A stretch of 64,000 nt of DNA from Flavobacterium cellulosilyticum (GTDB taxonomy: Bacteria; Bacteroidota; Bacteroidia; Flavobacteriales; Flavobacteriaceae). Under the pieces are notes generated by a model. It made no database searches, was not told the origin of the DNA, and worked only from the letters and a program-made list of their open reading frames with translations. The position numbers and the translations under genes were made by a program. Of the stretch, positions 17,537 to 26,960 are shown in pieces (the first letter of the stretch is position 1; every line of letters begins with the position of its first letter). The stretch spans positions 1 to 64,000 of the forward strand of contig NZ_SMFK01000012.1 in assembly GCF_004349355.1 (NCBI RefSeq). The letters are read 5' to 3'.

Positions 17537-20347
17537 ATGAAAACAATTGTTCTATCATTATTTCTACTTCTTTTTTTTGCGGGATGTAGCGGTGTTAAAA
17601 AAGAGATGTCAATTAAACCAGTGTGGATTATAGCTGCGCCTAGCGGAAACCAGATAACAAAAATTGATAAAAAAGGTAAAACAGTAATTCCGAATGGTCG
17701 CTTTATTACACCTGCTGGAAAAAATATTATAACGGCACCACATCCTTATGGATTAACCTTAAGTCCAAACGGAAATATTGCTGTAACTGCTAATTCAGGA
17801 ACAAATCCTTTATCGATTACCATTATTCGGGATATTATGTCGGATAATCCAGTAGTACAGCAAGTTCCTCCCGGTCCGGGAACAGATAAAGGCGTATTAG
17901 CTTCTGTATTTATGGGATTGGCGATAGCTCCTGATAATAAGACTGTTTATGTTGCAGGTGGGCAAGAGAATAAAGTATATTTATTTGATTTGATTACGGG
18001 TGTTAAAAAAGACTCTATTGATTGCTCTTTCAAAGCTGAAAATCTTGATTATTCTCATGGTTATATTGGAGACATGAAGTTGTCAAAAGACGGAAAAAGA
18101 CTGTATGCTGTGGATCAAATTGGCTTTAGGATGGTCATTATGGATACCGAGACTAAAAAGTTGATACATTCTGTTCCAGTTGGGCGTTATCCGTTTGGGA
18201 TCTGTTTATCACCTGATGAGAAAAAAGTATATGTCGCTAATGTTGGGATGTTTGAATACGCATATATAAAAGAAAGTAACGAAAAAGACGCCAAGGTAAA
18301 ATCAATAAACTATCCTGCTTTTGCCTATGGTTCAGAGGAAATGAAAACGGGTATTCAAAATGACACTATAGCCATTAAGGGGTTAGGGGAACTTAATGCA
18401 ATTGATGCCTTTTCTATATTTGCAATTAATATTGTAGATTCATTACAGCCAAAAGTTGTTGCGAAAATTAAGACGGGGAATTTGGTTGGCGCATTAGTGG
18501 AAGATATTCCTGCGGTAGGTGGTTCGAGTCCTAACTCAATTGTAGCGACAGATGACTATGTTTTTGTAAGTAATGGTACCAATGATAATATATCGGTAAT
18601 CTCTATTGCAAAGGATTCTGTAGTGAATACCATTCCGCTGAAATTGGATAATCGTGTAAAACAATTTAGAGGTGTGATCCCTTTTGGCTTGGCTTTGAGT
18701 CCAAATAAAAAACGGTTGTATGTAGCAGAATCTGGAATAAATGCAGTAGCAGTTATTAATGTGGTAGATCAAAAAGTTTTAGGGCATATACCTACAGCTT
18801 GGTTTCCATCCAAAATTGAAGTAAGTCAGGATGGAAAAAAACTTATCATTGCCAATGCAAAAGGATTTGGAAGCGGTCCTAATGGAGGTTCAACTTTTCA
18901 CTTGGGTACTGAAGGAAGTTATATAGGATCTTTGATGAAGGGAACCGTTCAAGTTGTTGCTATTCCTAAAGACGAACAATTAAAATCCATGACAGAACAA
19001 GTTGTTTCTAATAACTTTCAATTTACAAATGCATCAAGCCCAATTTTTAAAAATAGAGCCCGTAATCCTATGCCCTTGTATCCTGGAGAAAAAGAAAGTC
19101 CAATAAAACACATCGTATTTATATCAAAAGAAAATAGAACTTATGATGAAATTTTTGGTCAGATTAAGAAAGGGGATGGTGATCCAACAATAGCTCGATA
19201 TGGTGAAAAGGTTTCTTTTTCAAATCGAAAGAAAACAGAATTTATATCAAATACTACCGTTATGCCAAATCATTTGGCTTTAGCCAGACAATTTAGTATT
19301 TCAGACAATTTTTACGTAGATGCTGATGTTTCTGCAGATGGTCATCGTTGGTTAACCAATACGTATCCTAACGAATGGTGTGAAACTGCTACTGCTGCTA
19401 GTTATGGGGGAAATAGAAATTTTAAAGAAGATTCAAAAGCGCCAGGAGTTTTTGCTATGAATGGCGCTGCAGGTGCTATTTATCCAGAAGATTATAATGA
19501 AGCGGGTTCTATGTGGGATCATTTGGCTCGTCATCATATTGATTTTTATAATTTTGGTTTTAGCATCATGTTTGAACCAGCTTTGTATAAGTCTGAATTT
19601 AAATATACGGGAATCCAACAATTTGTTAATTTTCCAATGCCAGAACCCTTATTTAAAAGGACATCTAAAATGTATCCAACCTACAATACAGCCATACCCG
19701 ATCAATTTCGAATTGATCAATTCATCAAAGAATTTGATGAGAAATGGATAAATGGGAAAGAAATTATGCCACCGTTTTCGACAGTTATTATTCCAAATGA
19801 CCATGGTGCAGCTGATCTTCCTGAAGCCGGATATCCTTTTAGAGAAAGCTACATGGCCGATAATGATTTGGCTGTTGGTCGAATTGTTGAATACTTGTCA
19901 CATACGCCTTATTGGAAAAATATGTTAATTGTGATTACCGAAGATGATGCACAAAATGGAGTCGATCATATCGATGCACATAGAAGCATTCTGATGCTGA
20001 TTTCTCCTTGGGTAAAAAGAGATTATGTAGGTCATCAACATTATAGTTTTGGAAGTATATTTAAATCGTTTTGGAATATTCTCGACATGCCTTATTTAAA
20101 TCAATATGACGCTGGAGCAACTGATTTGAGTGATCTTTTTACAACTACACCAAATTATAAACCGTACTATGCTTTAGAAGTAGATCCTAAAGTCTTTGAT
20201 CCTCAAAAAGCACTAGATCCATTTGACGAAAAATTTAATTGGAAAGCACTTAAAGATGCTCCTGAAATTGATGATGTTGAGGATATGTTAAGGGATAGTA
20301 AAGAACAAGATGCTTATCGATTAGAGAATAGAGAAAAAGAAGAATAA
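17537..20347 (+). CDS. YVTN beta-propeller / phosphoesterase fusion lipoprotein
   Basis: 936-aa lipoprotein (signal peptide with FFAGCSG lipobox, Cys about 17). Residues 30-475 form a YncE/YVTN-type beta-propeller with repeats such as PFGICLSPDEKKVYVANVG and PFGLALSPNKKRLYVAESG. Residues 525-900 are an alkaline-phosphatase-superfamily phosphoesterase of the phospholipase C/acid phosphatase type: KENRTYDEIFG carries the first metal ligands; also SADGHRW, PNDHGAADLP, ITEDDAQNGVDHIDAHRS. It probably hydrolyses a phosphoester or phosphodiester outside the cytoplasm. It has its own terminator and lies directly before the phosphonate operon on the same strand, suggesting a shared role in organic phosphorus release. 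Confidence 0.88.
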   Translation: MKTIVLSLFLLLFFAGCSGVKKEMSIKPVWIIAAPSGNQITKIDKKGKTVIPNGRFITPAGKNIITAPHPYGLTLSPNGNIAVTANSGTNPLSITIIRDIMSDNPVVQQVPPGPGTDKGVLASVFMGLAIAPDNKTVYVAGGQENKVYLFDLITGVKKDSIDCSFKAENLDYSHGYIGDMKLSKDGKRLYAVDQIGFRMVIMDTETKKLIHSVPVGRYPFGICLSPDEKKVYVANVGMFEYAYIKESNEKDAKVKSINYPAFAYGSEEMKTGIQNDTIAIKGLGELNAIDAFSIFAINIVDSLQPKVVAKIKTGNLVGALVEDIPAVGGSSPNSIVATDDYVFVSNGTNDNISVISIAKDSVVNTIPLKLDNRVKQFRGVIPFGLALSPNKKRLYVAESGINAVAVINVVDQKVLGHIPTAWFPSKIEVSQDGKKLIIANAKGFGSGPNGGSTFHLGTEGSYIGSLMKGTVQVVAIPKDEQLKSMTEQVVSNNFQFTNASSPIFKNRARNPMPLYPGEKESPIKHIVFISKENRTYDEIFGQIKKGDGDPTIARYGEKVSFSNRKKTEFISNTTVMPNHLALARQFSISDNFYVDADVSADGHRWLTNTYPNEWCETATAASYGGNRNFKEDSKAPGVFAMNGAAGAIYPEDYNEAGSMWDHLARHHIDFYNFGFSIMFEPALYKSEFKYTGIQQFVNFPMPEPLFKRTSKMYPTYNTAIPDQFRIDQFIKEFDEKWINGKEIMPPFSTVIIPNDHGAADLPEAGYPFRESYMADNDLAVGRIVEYLSHTPYWKNMLIVITEDDAQNGVDHIDAHRSILMLISPWVKRDYVGHQHYSFGSIFKSFWNILDMPYLNQYDAGATDLSDLFTTTPNYKPYYALEVDPKVFDPQKALDPFDEKFNWKALKDAPEIDDVEDMLRDSKEQDAYRLENREKEE

Positions 20348-20471
20348 GTTTTTAATTGTAATGTCTAATTATCGATACAAATAGCCATAGCGAATCACCC
20401 GAACTGATAAAAATTCTATTCAAATACTAATCACGCCTATAGGAGTTAGTAATAAGTTATAATATGACACT

Positions 20472-20519
20472 AGCCAAACAAAATTATTCCGCTCAAGGAA
20501 AATTTTGTTTGGCTTTTTA
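20472..20519 (+). terminator. rho-independent terminator
   Basis: AGCCAAACAAAATT (472-485) pairs perfectly over 14 bp with AATTTTGTTTGGCT (501-514), followed by TTTT. It separates the YVTN/phosphoesterase gene from the operon starting at 20700. The remaining 180 bases up to that start hold the two operator-like sites. Confidence 0.85.
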
Positions 20520-20635
20520 ATTTTTAAATTGGAGATAACAAAATTCTAAGGAGCCTCTTTAACTGCATTATTTAACGTTAAATTGATAATACAATAATGC
20601 TTTGTTAAAGATTTCTTAAAACCATAAAGTTGACT

Positions 20636-20689
20636 AATAGTAAATATTTAATCAATTTTGCCCTGTAAAATTTACTAATAGTAACTATT
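20636..20689 (+). promoter_or_regulatory. duplicated palindrome upstream of the phosphonate operon
   Basis: AATAGTAACTATT (20677-20689) is a 6-1-6 palindrome. A copy with one change, AATAGTAAATATT, lies at 20636-20648, exactly 41 bases upstream, about four helical turns. The match extends to ACTAATAGTAA-TATTTAAT on both. The downstream site ends 10 bases before the ATG at 20700. A weak -7-like CAATTTTG (20653-20660) lies between them. This is the layout of a repressor bridging a promoter. The XRE-cupin protein at 32640 is the best local candidate to bind it. Confidence 0.55.
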
Positions 20690-20699
20690 TAATTATCTA

Positions 20700-23600
20700 A
20701 TGAAAAACTTTAAAACTGTAATGAATTTATTATTGATGTTGACGACATCTTTAATTTTTGCACAAACAACCCTATTCAAGGGGAACGTGGTTGATGAACA
20801 AAAGCTATCACTACCAGGAGCAACTGTCCTTGTAAAAGGAAAAACTACTAGTGTAGTAACGGACATTGATGGTAATTTTGAAATACAAATACCAAAGGGT
20901 AATGAGATTATAACAATCTCTTACATCGGATTTAATTCAGTTGATTTTAATACTTCAAAATTGAAAACTGCTGTTATAGTGCTTAAATCAAATTCTGAAA
21001 ATTTAGAAGAAGTTGTTATAACTGCTTTAGGGATTAAAAAAGAGAAAAAAAGATTGGGCTATTCTGTACAAGAAGTAAAAGGAGATTTAACAAAATCTAG
21101 AGATCCAAACGTGATGAACTCATTGTCTGGTAAAGTTTCAGGTTTAATAGTGGCTTCTTCAGCAGAATTTTTCACTGCACCAAAATTATATTTACGTGGA
21201 AAACAACCTTTAATAGTTGTAGACGGTGTGCCTTTGGGAACAGATACATATAATATTAGCCCAGATGATATTGAGAGTATAAATGTATTAAAAGGAGCCA
21301 ATGCTGCAGCCTTATATGGATCTGATGGAGGAAATGGAGCCGTTCAAATTACTACTAAAAGAGGGACAAAAGACAGTCGTGGTTTTGTGGTCGAGTTTAA
21401 TCAAAACACGATATTTCAAGGAGGATTCAATGCGGTTCCAAAAACACAAAATAGTTATGGTCCTGGATCCTATGGGAATTATGCCTTTAAAGATGGTAAA
21501 GGTGGCGGAATCAATGATGCCGATTATGATCAATGGGGACCTAAATTTGACGGGCAGTTAATTACACAATATGATAGTCCGCTAGATGCTAATGGAAATT
21601 TAATACCAAAACCATGGTTAGCAAGAGGAGCCAACAATTTTAATAATTTTATGGAAACGGGGATTTTAGAAACAAGTAATCTTGCTATAGCCTCTCAATT
21701 TGATAAGGGAAATGTTCGTTTCTCTATGTCGCATACTTATCAAAAAGGGATTAATCCTAATACAAAATTGAATATTTATAATTTTAATTTAAGTAGTAAA
21801 TACAACTTTAGCGAAAAAACATCTATAGATGCAAGTGCTAATTTTAATTTTCAAACATCTCCTAATAATCCTAATGTAGCTTATGGTCCAAATAGTTACA
21901 TCTACAATATGCTTATTTGGGGAGGAGCAGATTATGATGTTAGAGATCTTAGAAATTATTGGCAAGAAGGTAAAGAAGGTATTCAACAAAAGAATTTTGA
22001 ATACACACGTTACAACAATCCATATTTTATGGCATATGAATGGTTGAAAGGTGTTCAAACAAATGGCTATACAGGACAAGTAACCTTAAAACATGAAATA
22101 ACTGATAATTTTGATGCTAGTGTAAGAACTAATGCAGCCTTGGAGAATGAGTTCAGAAACGAAAAATTCCCTTATTCTATGACTACTTATGGTAGGGAAA
22201 AAGCGCAAGGAGATTATAAAGAATGGTACAATTATAAATTAAAAAGTTATACTGATTTTATGTTGAATTATGATAATACGTTTGGTGATTTTGAAATAAG
22301 ATCAACTTTAGGGGCGAATATCAATATTCAGAAAAACAGAAATTTATATGCTACCACAGACTATTTAATAGTACCAGGGCTTTATACCTTAAGTAATACA
22401 CAAACTCCGGTTCAACCTTCAAGCTATAGAAGTCACTATGAAACGTATGGATATTATGCCTCTACTGATTTCTCTTATAAGTCGTTCTTATTCTTGGGTG
22501 CAACTGGTAGAATAGATAAAGATTCCAGGTTGCCAGAAAAAAATAATAGTTTCTTTTACCCTTCAGTTTCTTTAAGTGCCGTTTTAAGTGAGGTACTAAA
22601 TATACCAAGTGTAGATTTCTTAAAAGTCAGAGGTTCATTTGCAAAAGTAGGAAGTTCATTAGACATCTATAGTAACTTAAATACCTATGCTTTAAATAGC
22701 CCTTTTGCTGTAAATGGAGCAACATATAATCCAGCTTATGTAAACTCTGTTTTGTCTAATGAAAATTTAAAACCAGCTTTTAACTCTTCTACTGAGTTTG
22801 GTCTAGAAACACAATTATTTCATAATAAATTAGGTTTTGATCTTACGTATTATGAAAACAAAAATGGTCCTCAAATCTTTGATTTAAAATATTCAGTTGC
22901 TTCTGGATATGACGGTAAAAAACAAAATGGGATTACTACAAAAACCAAAGGTTGGGAATTAGCAGTAACAGCAACACCCGTAAAGACCAAAGATTTTAGG
23001 TGGAACGTTAGATTAAATTGGTCTGCTTATAAAGAGTATTTAGAAGAGGTATATGGCGACATAACAAATAATGGCCAAATTAAAATTGGAGATCGAGTAG
23101 ATGCTTATTACATCACAGATTTTATGCGAACTCAAGAGGGTCAATTAATTGTTGGGTCTGATGGTAAACCTCTAAAAAATGCTTACCAAACAAGAATTGG
23201 ATATGCAGCGCCTAAATGGTCTGCTGGTTTAGCAAATAATATTATTTACAAGAATTTCTCATTGGATTTCTCATTAGATGGTAGATATGGAGGGAAAATC
23301 GAAGATTATGTTGCTCGAAAAATGTGGCAAAGTGGGAGACAAGTAGGAACTGATACCCCAGAAAGAGCTAATGATGTACAAGGTATAAAATCATATGTAG
23401 CAGATGCAGTTGTGGTTACAGGTGGAGTGTTAACTACAGATGGACAAGGGAATGTACTTTCTGATACACGAACTTTTGCGCCAAATGCCACAAAGATATT
23501 CTATCAAGATTACTCAAAATCATATAATGGTCAATCAGCAGCAAACATCATAGACAAAACATTTTTTAAATTAAGAGAAGTTAATCTAACCTATACATTT

Positions 23601-23783
23601 CCTAAGAAAGTATTGACTAAAACATTCATTAACAATGCTTCTATATCTTTAATAGGAAGGAATCTAATTTACTTCGCAAAACATAAAGATATAGATCTAG
23701 ATCAGTTTAATGATGAGAAAGGATCACCATTGCAAACGCCAACTGTAAAAAGTTACGGCTTAAATATTAACCTTAAGTTCTAA
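20700..23783 (+). CDS. SusC-like TonB-dependent receptor, phosphonate locus
   Basis: 1027-aa outer-membrane transporter without an STN domain, so not sigma/anti-sigma controlled. Signal peptide 1-21 (SLIFAQ). Carboxypeptidase-regulatory-like domain about 27-100 (GNVVDEQKLSLPGATVLVKG). TonB box and plug from about 105 (EEVVITALGIKKEKKRLGYS; plug motif LRGKQPLIVVDGVPLG). The barrel ends YGLNINLKF. First gene of an eight-gene operon with gaps of 4 to 15 bases or overlaps. With the SusD that follows it should import the ligand later degraded by PbfA-, FAD- and PhnX-like enzymes; a phosphonate is therefore the inferred cargo. Confidence 0.92.
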   Translation: MKNFKTVMNLLLMLTTSLIFAQTTLFKGNVVDEQKLSLPGATVLVKGKTTSVVTDIDGNFEIQIPKGNEIITISYIGFNSVDFNTSKLKTAVIVLKSNSENLEEVVITALGIKKEKKRLGYSVQEVKGDLTKSRDPNVMNSLSGKVSGLIVASSAEFFTAPKLYLRGKQPLIVVDGVPLGTDTYNISPDDIESINVLKGANAAALYGSDGGNGAVQITTKRGTKDSRGFVVEFNQNTIFQGGFNAVPKTQNSYGPGSYGNYAFKDGKGGGINDADYDQWGPKFDGQLITQYDSPLDANGNLIPKPWLARGANNFNNFMETGILETSNLAIASQFDKGNVRFSMSHTYQKGINPNTKLNIYNFNLSSKYNFSEKTSIDASANFNFQTSPNNPNVAYGPNSYIYNMLIWGGADYDVRDLRNYWQEGKEGIQQKNFEYTRYNNPYFMAYEWLKGVQTNGYTGQVTLKHEITDNFDASVRTNAALENEFRNEKFPYSMTTYGREKAQGDYKEWYNYKLKSYTDFMLNYDNTFGDFEIRSTLGANINIQKNRNLYATTDYLIVPGLYTLSNTQTPVQPSSYRSHYETYGYYASTDFSYKSFLFLGATGRIDKDSRLPEKNNSFFYPSVSLSAVLSEVLNIPSVDFLKVRGSFAKVGSSLDIYSNLNTYALNSPFAVNGATYNPAYVNSVLSNENLKPAFNSSTEFGLETQLFHNKLGFDLTYYENKNGPQIFDLKYSVASGYDGKKQNGITTKTKGWELAVTATPVKTKDFRWNVRLNWSAYKEYLEEVYGDITNNGQIKIGDRVDAYYITDFMRTQEGQLIVGSDGKPLKNAYQTRIGYAAPKWSAGLANNIIYKNFSLDFSLDGRYGGKIEDYVARKMWQSGRQVGTDTPERANDVQGIKSYVADAVVVTGGVLTTDGQGNVLSDTRTFAPNATKIFYQDYSKSYNGQSAANIIDKTFFKLREVNLTYTFPKKVLTKTFINNASISLIGRNLIYFAKHKDIDLDQFNDEKGSPLQTPTVKSYGLNINLKF

Positions 23784-23794
23784 ATAAATAAAAG

Positions 23795-25297
23795 ATGAAA
23801 ACATATAATTTTAAAAAAGGATTAACACTGCTAATGGCTTCAGTACTCCTCTTTTCTTGTACTCCGTTTGATAGTTTAACTGACGATCCTAATAAGGCTA
23901 CAAGTGTGCCACCGTCAATGTTGTTATCTGAAGTGCTAAACAATGTTGGTGATGGAGGTCCTTGGAGTAGCGCTCAAAGAGATAATCAATTTTGGGTAAT
24001 TTCATTTGATTATTATGGAAATCAAGATTATAATTGGGGAGCTATAAATAGTTATAAATACAATACCTTGGCAAATGTCGTAGCCATGGAGAAAGAAGCC
24101 CAAGGACTAGATAATCAAGATAAATACGAGGCTTTAGGTAAATTTTTCAAAGCTTATTTTTATGATTATATGACTAAAAGAGTGGGTGATATTCCGCTAA
24201 GTGAATCATTAAAAGCCGATGCCAGTCCTGCAATAACAAAACCAAAATACGATTCTCAAAAAGAGGTTTATTTGGCTATTTTGGATTTGTTAGAAGCAGC
24301 AAACGATCAAATTACAAAAGCAAAAGCAAAAGTGGGTAATTCTGCAATTTTAGGAGATTTTTTCTTTAATGGCGATTTAGATAAATGGCAAAGAACGATT
24401 AACTCTTTTCATTTAAGAGTGTTGATTAATTTAAGTAAAAAAAATACTGAATTAGGTATTGCGAGTAAATTTAATACGATTATTTCTAATCCTGCCAAAT
24501 ATCCTTTATTAAGAGGAATAGAGGATAATATGGTTCGCCATTTTGCTGATGAACAAGGGAATAGATATAGTTTGAATCCTAGTAATTATGGATTCAATAG
24601 AAATAGAAACATTATGGGAGCGACCTATTTAAATTTGCTTAAAAATAATAATGACCCAAGAATTTATATTGTAGCAGATCCAGCTCCGTTTTATTTTAAA
24701 GCAAATGATCCTAAAAATTTGAATGCCTATGTGGCTGCTAATACGGGAGATGACCAAGGACAAATGCAAACAGATTCAGATGCAGGTAAATATAGTTACC
24801 CTAATGAATCCAGATATTACAGTAATTTTAAGGGAGAACCCTACATTCAAATTGGTTACTCTGAACAAGAATTTACTATTGCTGAAGCAATAAATAGAGG
24901 ATGGGTTAATGGTGGCAATGCTGAAATTCATTATTTAAATGCAATTAAAGCTTCAATGGCATTTTATGCCGTAGCGCAGGATGATATAGATAGTTTTCTT
25001 TTAAAACCAAATGTTACGTATAAAGGAAATACTACAGCTGGATTGAATCAGATTTTAACGCAAAAATACATTGCATTCTTTAACAACTCGGGTCGTGAAT
25101 CCTATTTTAATTATAGAAGAACAGGGATTCCGGCATTTAATGTTGGTCCAGCCAATAACAATGGCGGAAAAATTCCCAACCGTTGGAAATATCCTGTAAG
25201 CGAATTTGAAAATAACTCTTCACATGTGAAAGCAGCATTGAGCTCTCAATTTGGAGGCTCTGATGATATCAATGCAGCAATGTGGATGATTAAATAA
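23795..25297 (+). CDS. SusD/RagB-like outer-membrane lipoprotein
   Basis: 500-aa lipoprotein of the SusD-like nutrient-binding type that pairs with STN-less SusC proteins. Lipobox LLFSCTPF, Cys about 22. Characteristic segments are FKAYFYDYMTKRVGDIPLSE (around 120-140), QFTIAEA-type EQEFTIAEAINRGW (around 365) and QKYIAFFNNSGRESYFNYRR near the C-terminus. It begins 11 bases after susC and ends 4 bases before the next gene. Captures the extracellular ligand for the adjacent SusC. The ligand is inferred from the operon only. Confidence 0.9.
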   Translation: MKTYNFKKGLTLLMASVLLFSCTPFDSLTDDPNKATSVPPSMLLSEVLNNVGDGGPWSSAQRDNQFWVISFDYYGNQDYNWGAINSYKYNTLANVVAMEKEAQGLDNQDKYEALGKFFKAYFYDYMTKRVGDIPLSESLKADASPAITKPKYDSQKEVYLAILDLLEAANDQITKAKAKVGNSAILGDFFFNGDLDKWQRTINSFHLRVLINLSKKNTELGIASKFNTIISNPAKYPLLRGIEDNMVRHFADEQGNRYSLNPSNYGFNRNRNIMGATYLNLLKNNNDPRIYIVADPAPFYFKANDPKNLNAYVAANTGDDQGQMQTDSDAGKYSYPNESRYYSNFKGEPYIQIGYSEQEFTIAEAINRGWVNGGNAEIHYLNAIKASMAFYAVAQDDIDSFLLKPNVTYKGNTTAGLNQILTQKYIAFFNNSGRESYFNYRRTGIPAFNVGPANNNGGKIPNRWKYPVSEFENNSSHVKAALSSQFGGSDDINAAMWMIK

Positions 25298-25301
25298 CAA
25301 T

Positions 25302-26945
25302 ATGAAAAGCACAAAATATTTTATCATGGCCATAGGGATGTTCTCCCTATGGTCTTGTGTTTCAGCAAAAGCACAAAATACTCCACAAATTAAGCATGTG
25401 GTGGTCATTGGTTTTGATGGATTGAGTCCAAATGGATTAGATAATGCCAATACACCTAATTTTGATAAGTTAATAAGTGAAGGAGCTTCAACGATGCACG
25501 CCAGATCTGTTTTACCTACAAGTTCCAGTACTAATTGGGCTTCTATGATTATGGGAGCGGGACCAGAACAACACGGAATAACCTCTAACAGTTGGGAGAA
25601 AAACAATTTTGTTTTACCTCCTGTGGTACAAAGCGAAGACTTTCTATTTCCTACTATTTTTAATTTGGTTCATACCAAAATAAAAAATGCTGAAATAGGA
25701 GCCATTTATCATTGGGATGGTTTTGGAAGACTCTTTGAAAAGAGTGCTGTAGATTATGATATTAGTCCAAAAACGGAGGATGATACTGCTCTATTAGCGA
25801 GTGCGTACTTAAAATCAAAACAGCCTACGTTTACCTTTATTCATTTTGATCATGTAGATCATGCAGGACATGAATATGGGCATGGAACTCCCGAATATTA
25901 TAAATCGGTAGAAAAAGCAGATGTGTTACTGGGGCAAGTAATGGAAGCAATTGCTTTGTCAGGAATGGGAAATGAAACCTTAGTGATTGTTAGTTCTGAT
26001 CATGGAGGAATAGGAAAAGGGCATGGCGGTGCATCTTTACAAGAAATTGAAATTCCTTTTATTCTATGGGGAAAATCGATTAAGAAAAACTTTAAAATAA
26101 TAGACCCCGTTTATCAGTACGACAATGCTGCAACAGTAGCTTTTGCTTTAGGTTTAAAATTGCCTATGGCTTGTATTGGAAAACCTGTTAAAAATGCATT
26201 TATAGGTTTGAATGAATCCAATGAATATCCTATCGCAAAAAGGCTTAAAGAACCAGTTATTTTTCCAAAAGCAGTGTTGGCTAAAAAGGCAGGTGGATTA
26301 TTTAATGATGAAGCCACAGTAGTGATAGAAAATGCAATTGAAGAAGGAGTTATTAAATATACACTAGATGGGTCAATGCCTTCGAATTCGTCAAATAGTT
26401 ATACAGGACCATTTCGAGTATCTAAAAATGCAGTGGTAAAAAGTGCGGTTTTTACAGATTCAAAAATAAGCAGTATGGTCAGTGATGCTTTTTTTAGAGT
26501 AAAAGCGTCTACTTTGAAAATGCCTGTTTCTTATGAAGTGTTTTATTTATCTAATTTACAGAGCATTCCCTTTTTAGAAAGTTTAACTCCAAATGCCAAA
26601 GGAAATTGTTTTGAGATAACTTCAGACGAGATTAAAGAATCGATAAAAGACAACACTGTAGTCCGATTTAAAACTAATATCACTATTGATAAAGAAGATA
26701 CCTATAGTTTTTCTACGCGTTCAGATGATGGTAGTATTCTGAAAATTAATAATGAAATGATTGTAAATAATGATGGAGATCATGGTGTAGAAGAAAAAGC
26801 AGGTAAAATTCATTTAAAACCTGGGGTTTATCCTTTAGAAATTGTTTGGTTCAACGGAGGCGGAAGCGGCTGGTTAGACGTTTTTTACCAAAGTAGCACA
26901 GTACCAAAACAGATTCTTCCAACGACTATTTTAGTAGCACAATAG
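25302..26945 (+). CDS. alkaline-phosphatase-superfamily phosphodiesterase with chitobiase-C and PA14 domains
   Basis: 547-aa exported enzyme with a signal peptide (SLWSCVSAKAQ; possibly a lipoprotein at the Cys). Residues 28-310 are a type I phosphodiesterase/nucleotide pyrophosphatase domain: GFDGLSPNGLDN holds the first metal Asp, LPTSSSTNWASM the nucleophile region, HFDHVDHAGHEYGHG and SSDHGGIGKGHGG the remaining ligands. Residues about 335-405 resemble the chitobiase/hexosaminidase C-terminal domain (IKYTLDGSMPSN). Residues about 430-545 are PA14-like (TYSFSTRSDDGSILKINNEM; YPLEIVWFNGGGSGWLDVFY). PA14 domains bind carbohydrate in many proteins, so a glycan- or glycolipid-linked phosphoester/phosphonate ester is a reasonable substrate. 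Confidence 0.85.
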   Translation: MKSTKYFIMAIGMFSLWSCVSAKAQNTPQIKHVVVIGFDGLSPNGLDNANTPNFDKLISEGASTMHARSVLPTSSSTNWASMIMGAGPEQHGITSNSWEKNNFVLPPVVQSEDFLFPTIFNLVHTKIKNAEIGAIYHWDGFGRLFEKSAVDYDISPKTEDDTALLASAYLKSKQPTFTFIHFDHVDHAGHEYGHGTPEYYKSVEKADVLLGQVMEAIALSGMGNETLVIVSSDHGGIGKGHGGASLQEIEIPFILWGKSIKKNFKIIDPVYQYDNAATVAFALGLKLPMACIGKPVKNAFIGLNESNEYPIAKRLKEPVIFPKAVLAKKAGGLFNDEATVVIENAIEEGVIKYTLDGSMPSNSSNSYTGPFRVSKNAVVKSAVFTDSKISSMVSDAFFRVKASTLKMPVSYEVFYLSNLQSIPFLESLTPNAKGNCFEITSDEIKESIKDNTVVRFKTNITIDKEDTYSFSTRSDDGSILKINNEMIVNNDGDHGVEEKAGKIHLKPGVYPLEIVWFNGGGSGWLDVFYQSSTVPKQILPTTILVAQ

Positions 26946-26960
26946 CTTTAAAAAATTAAA

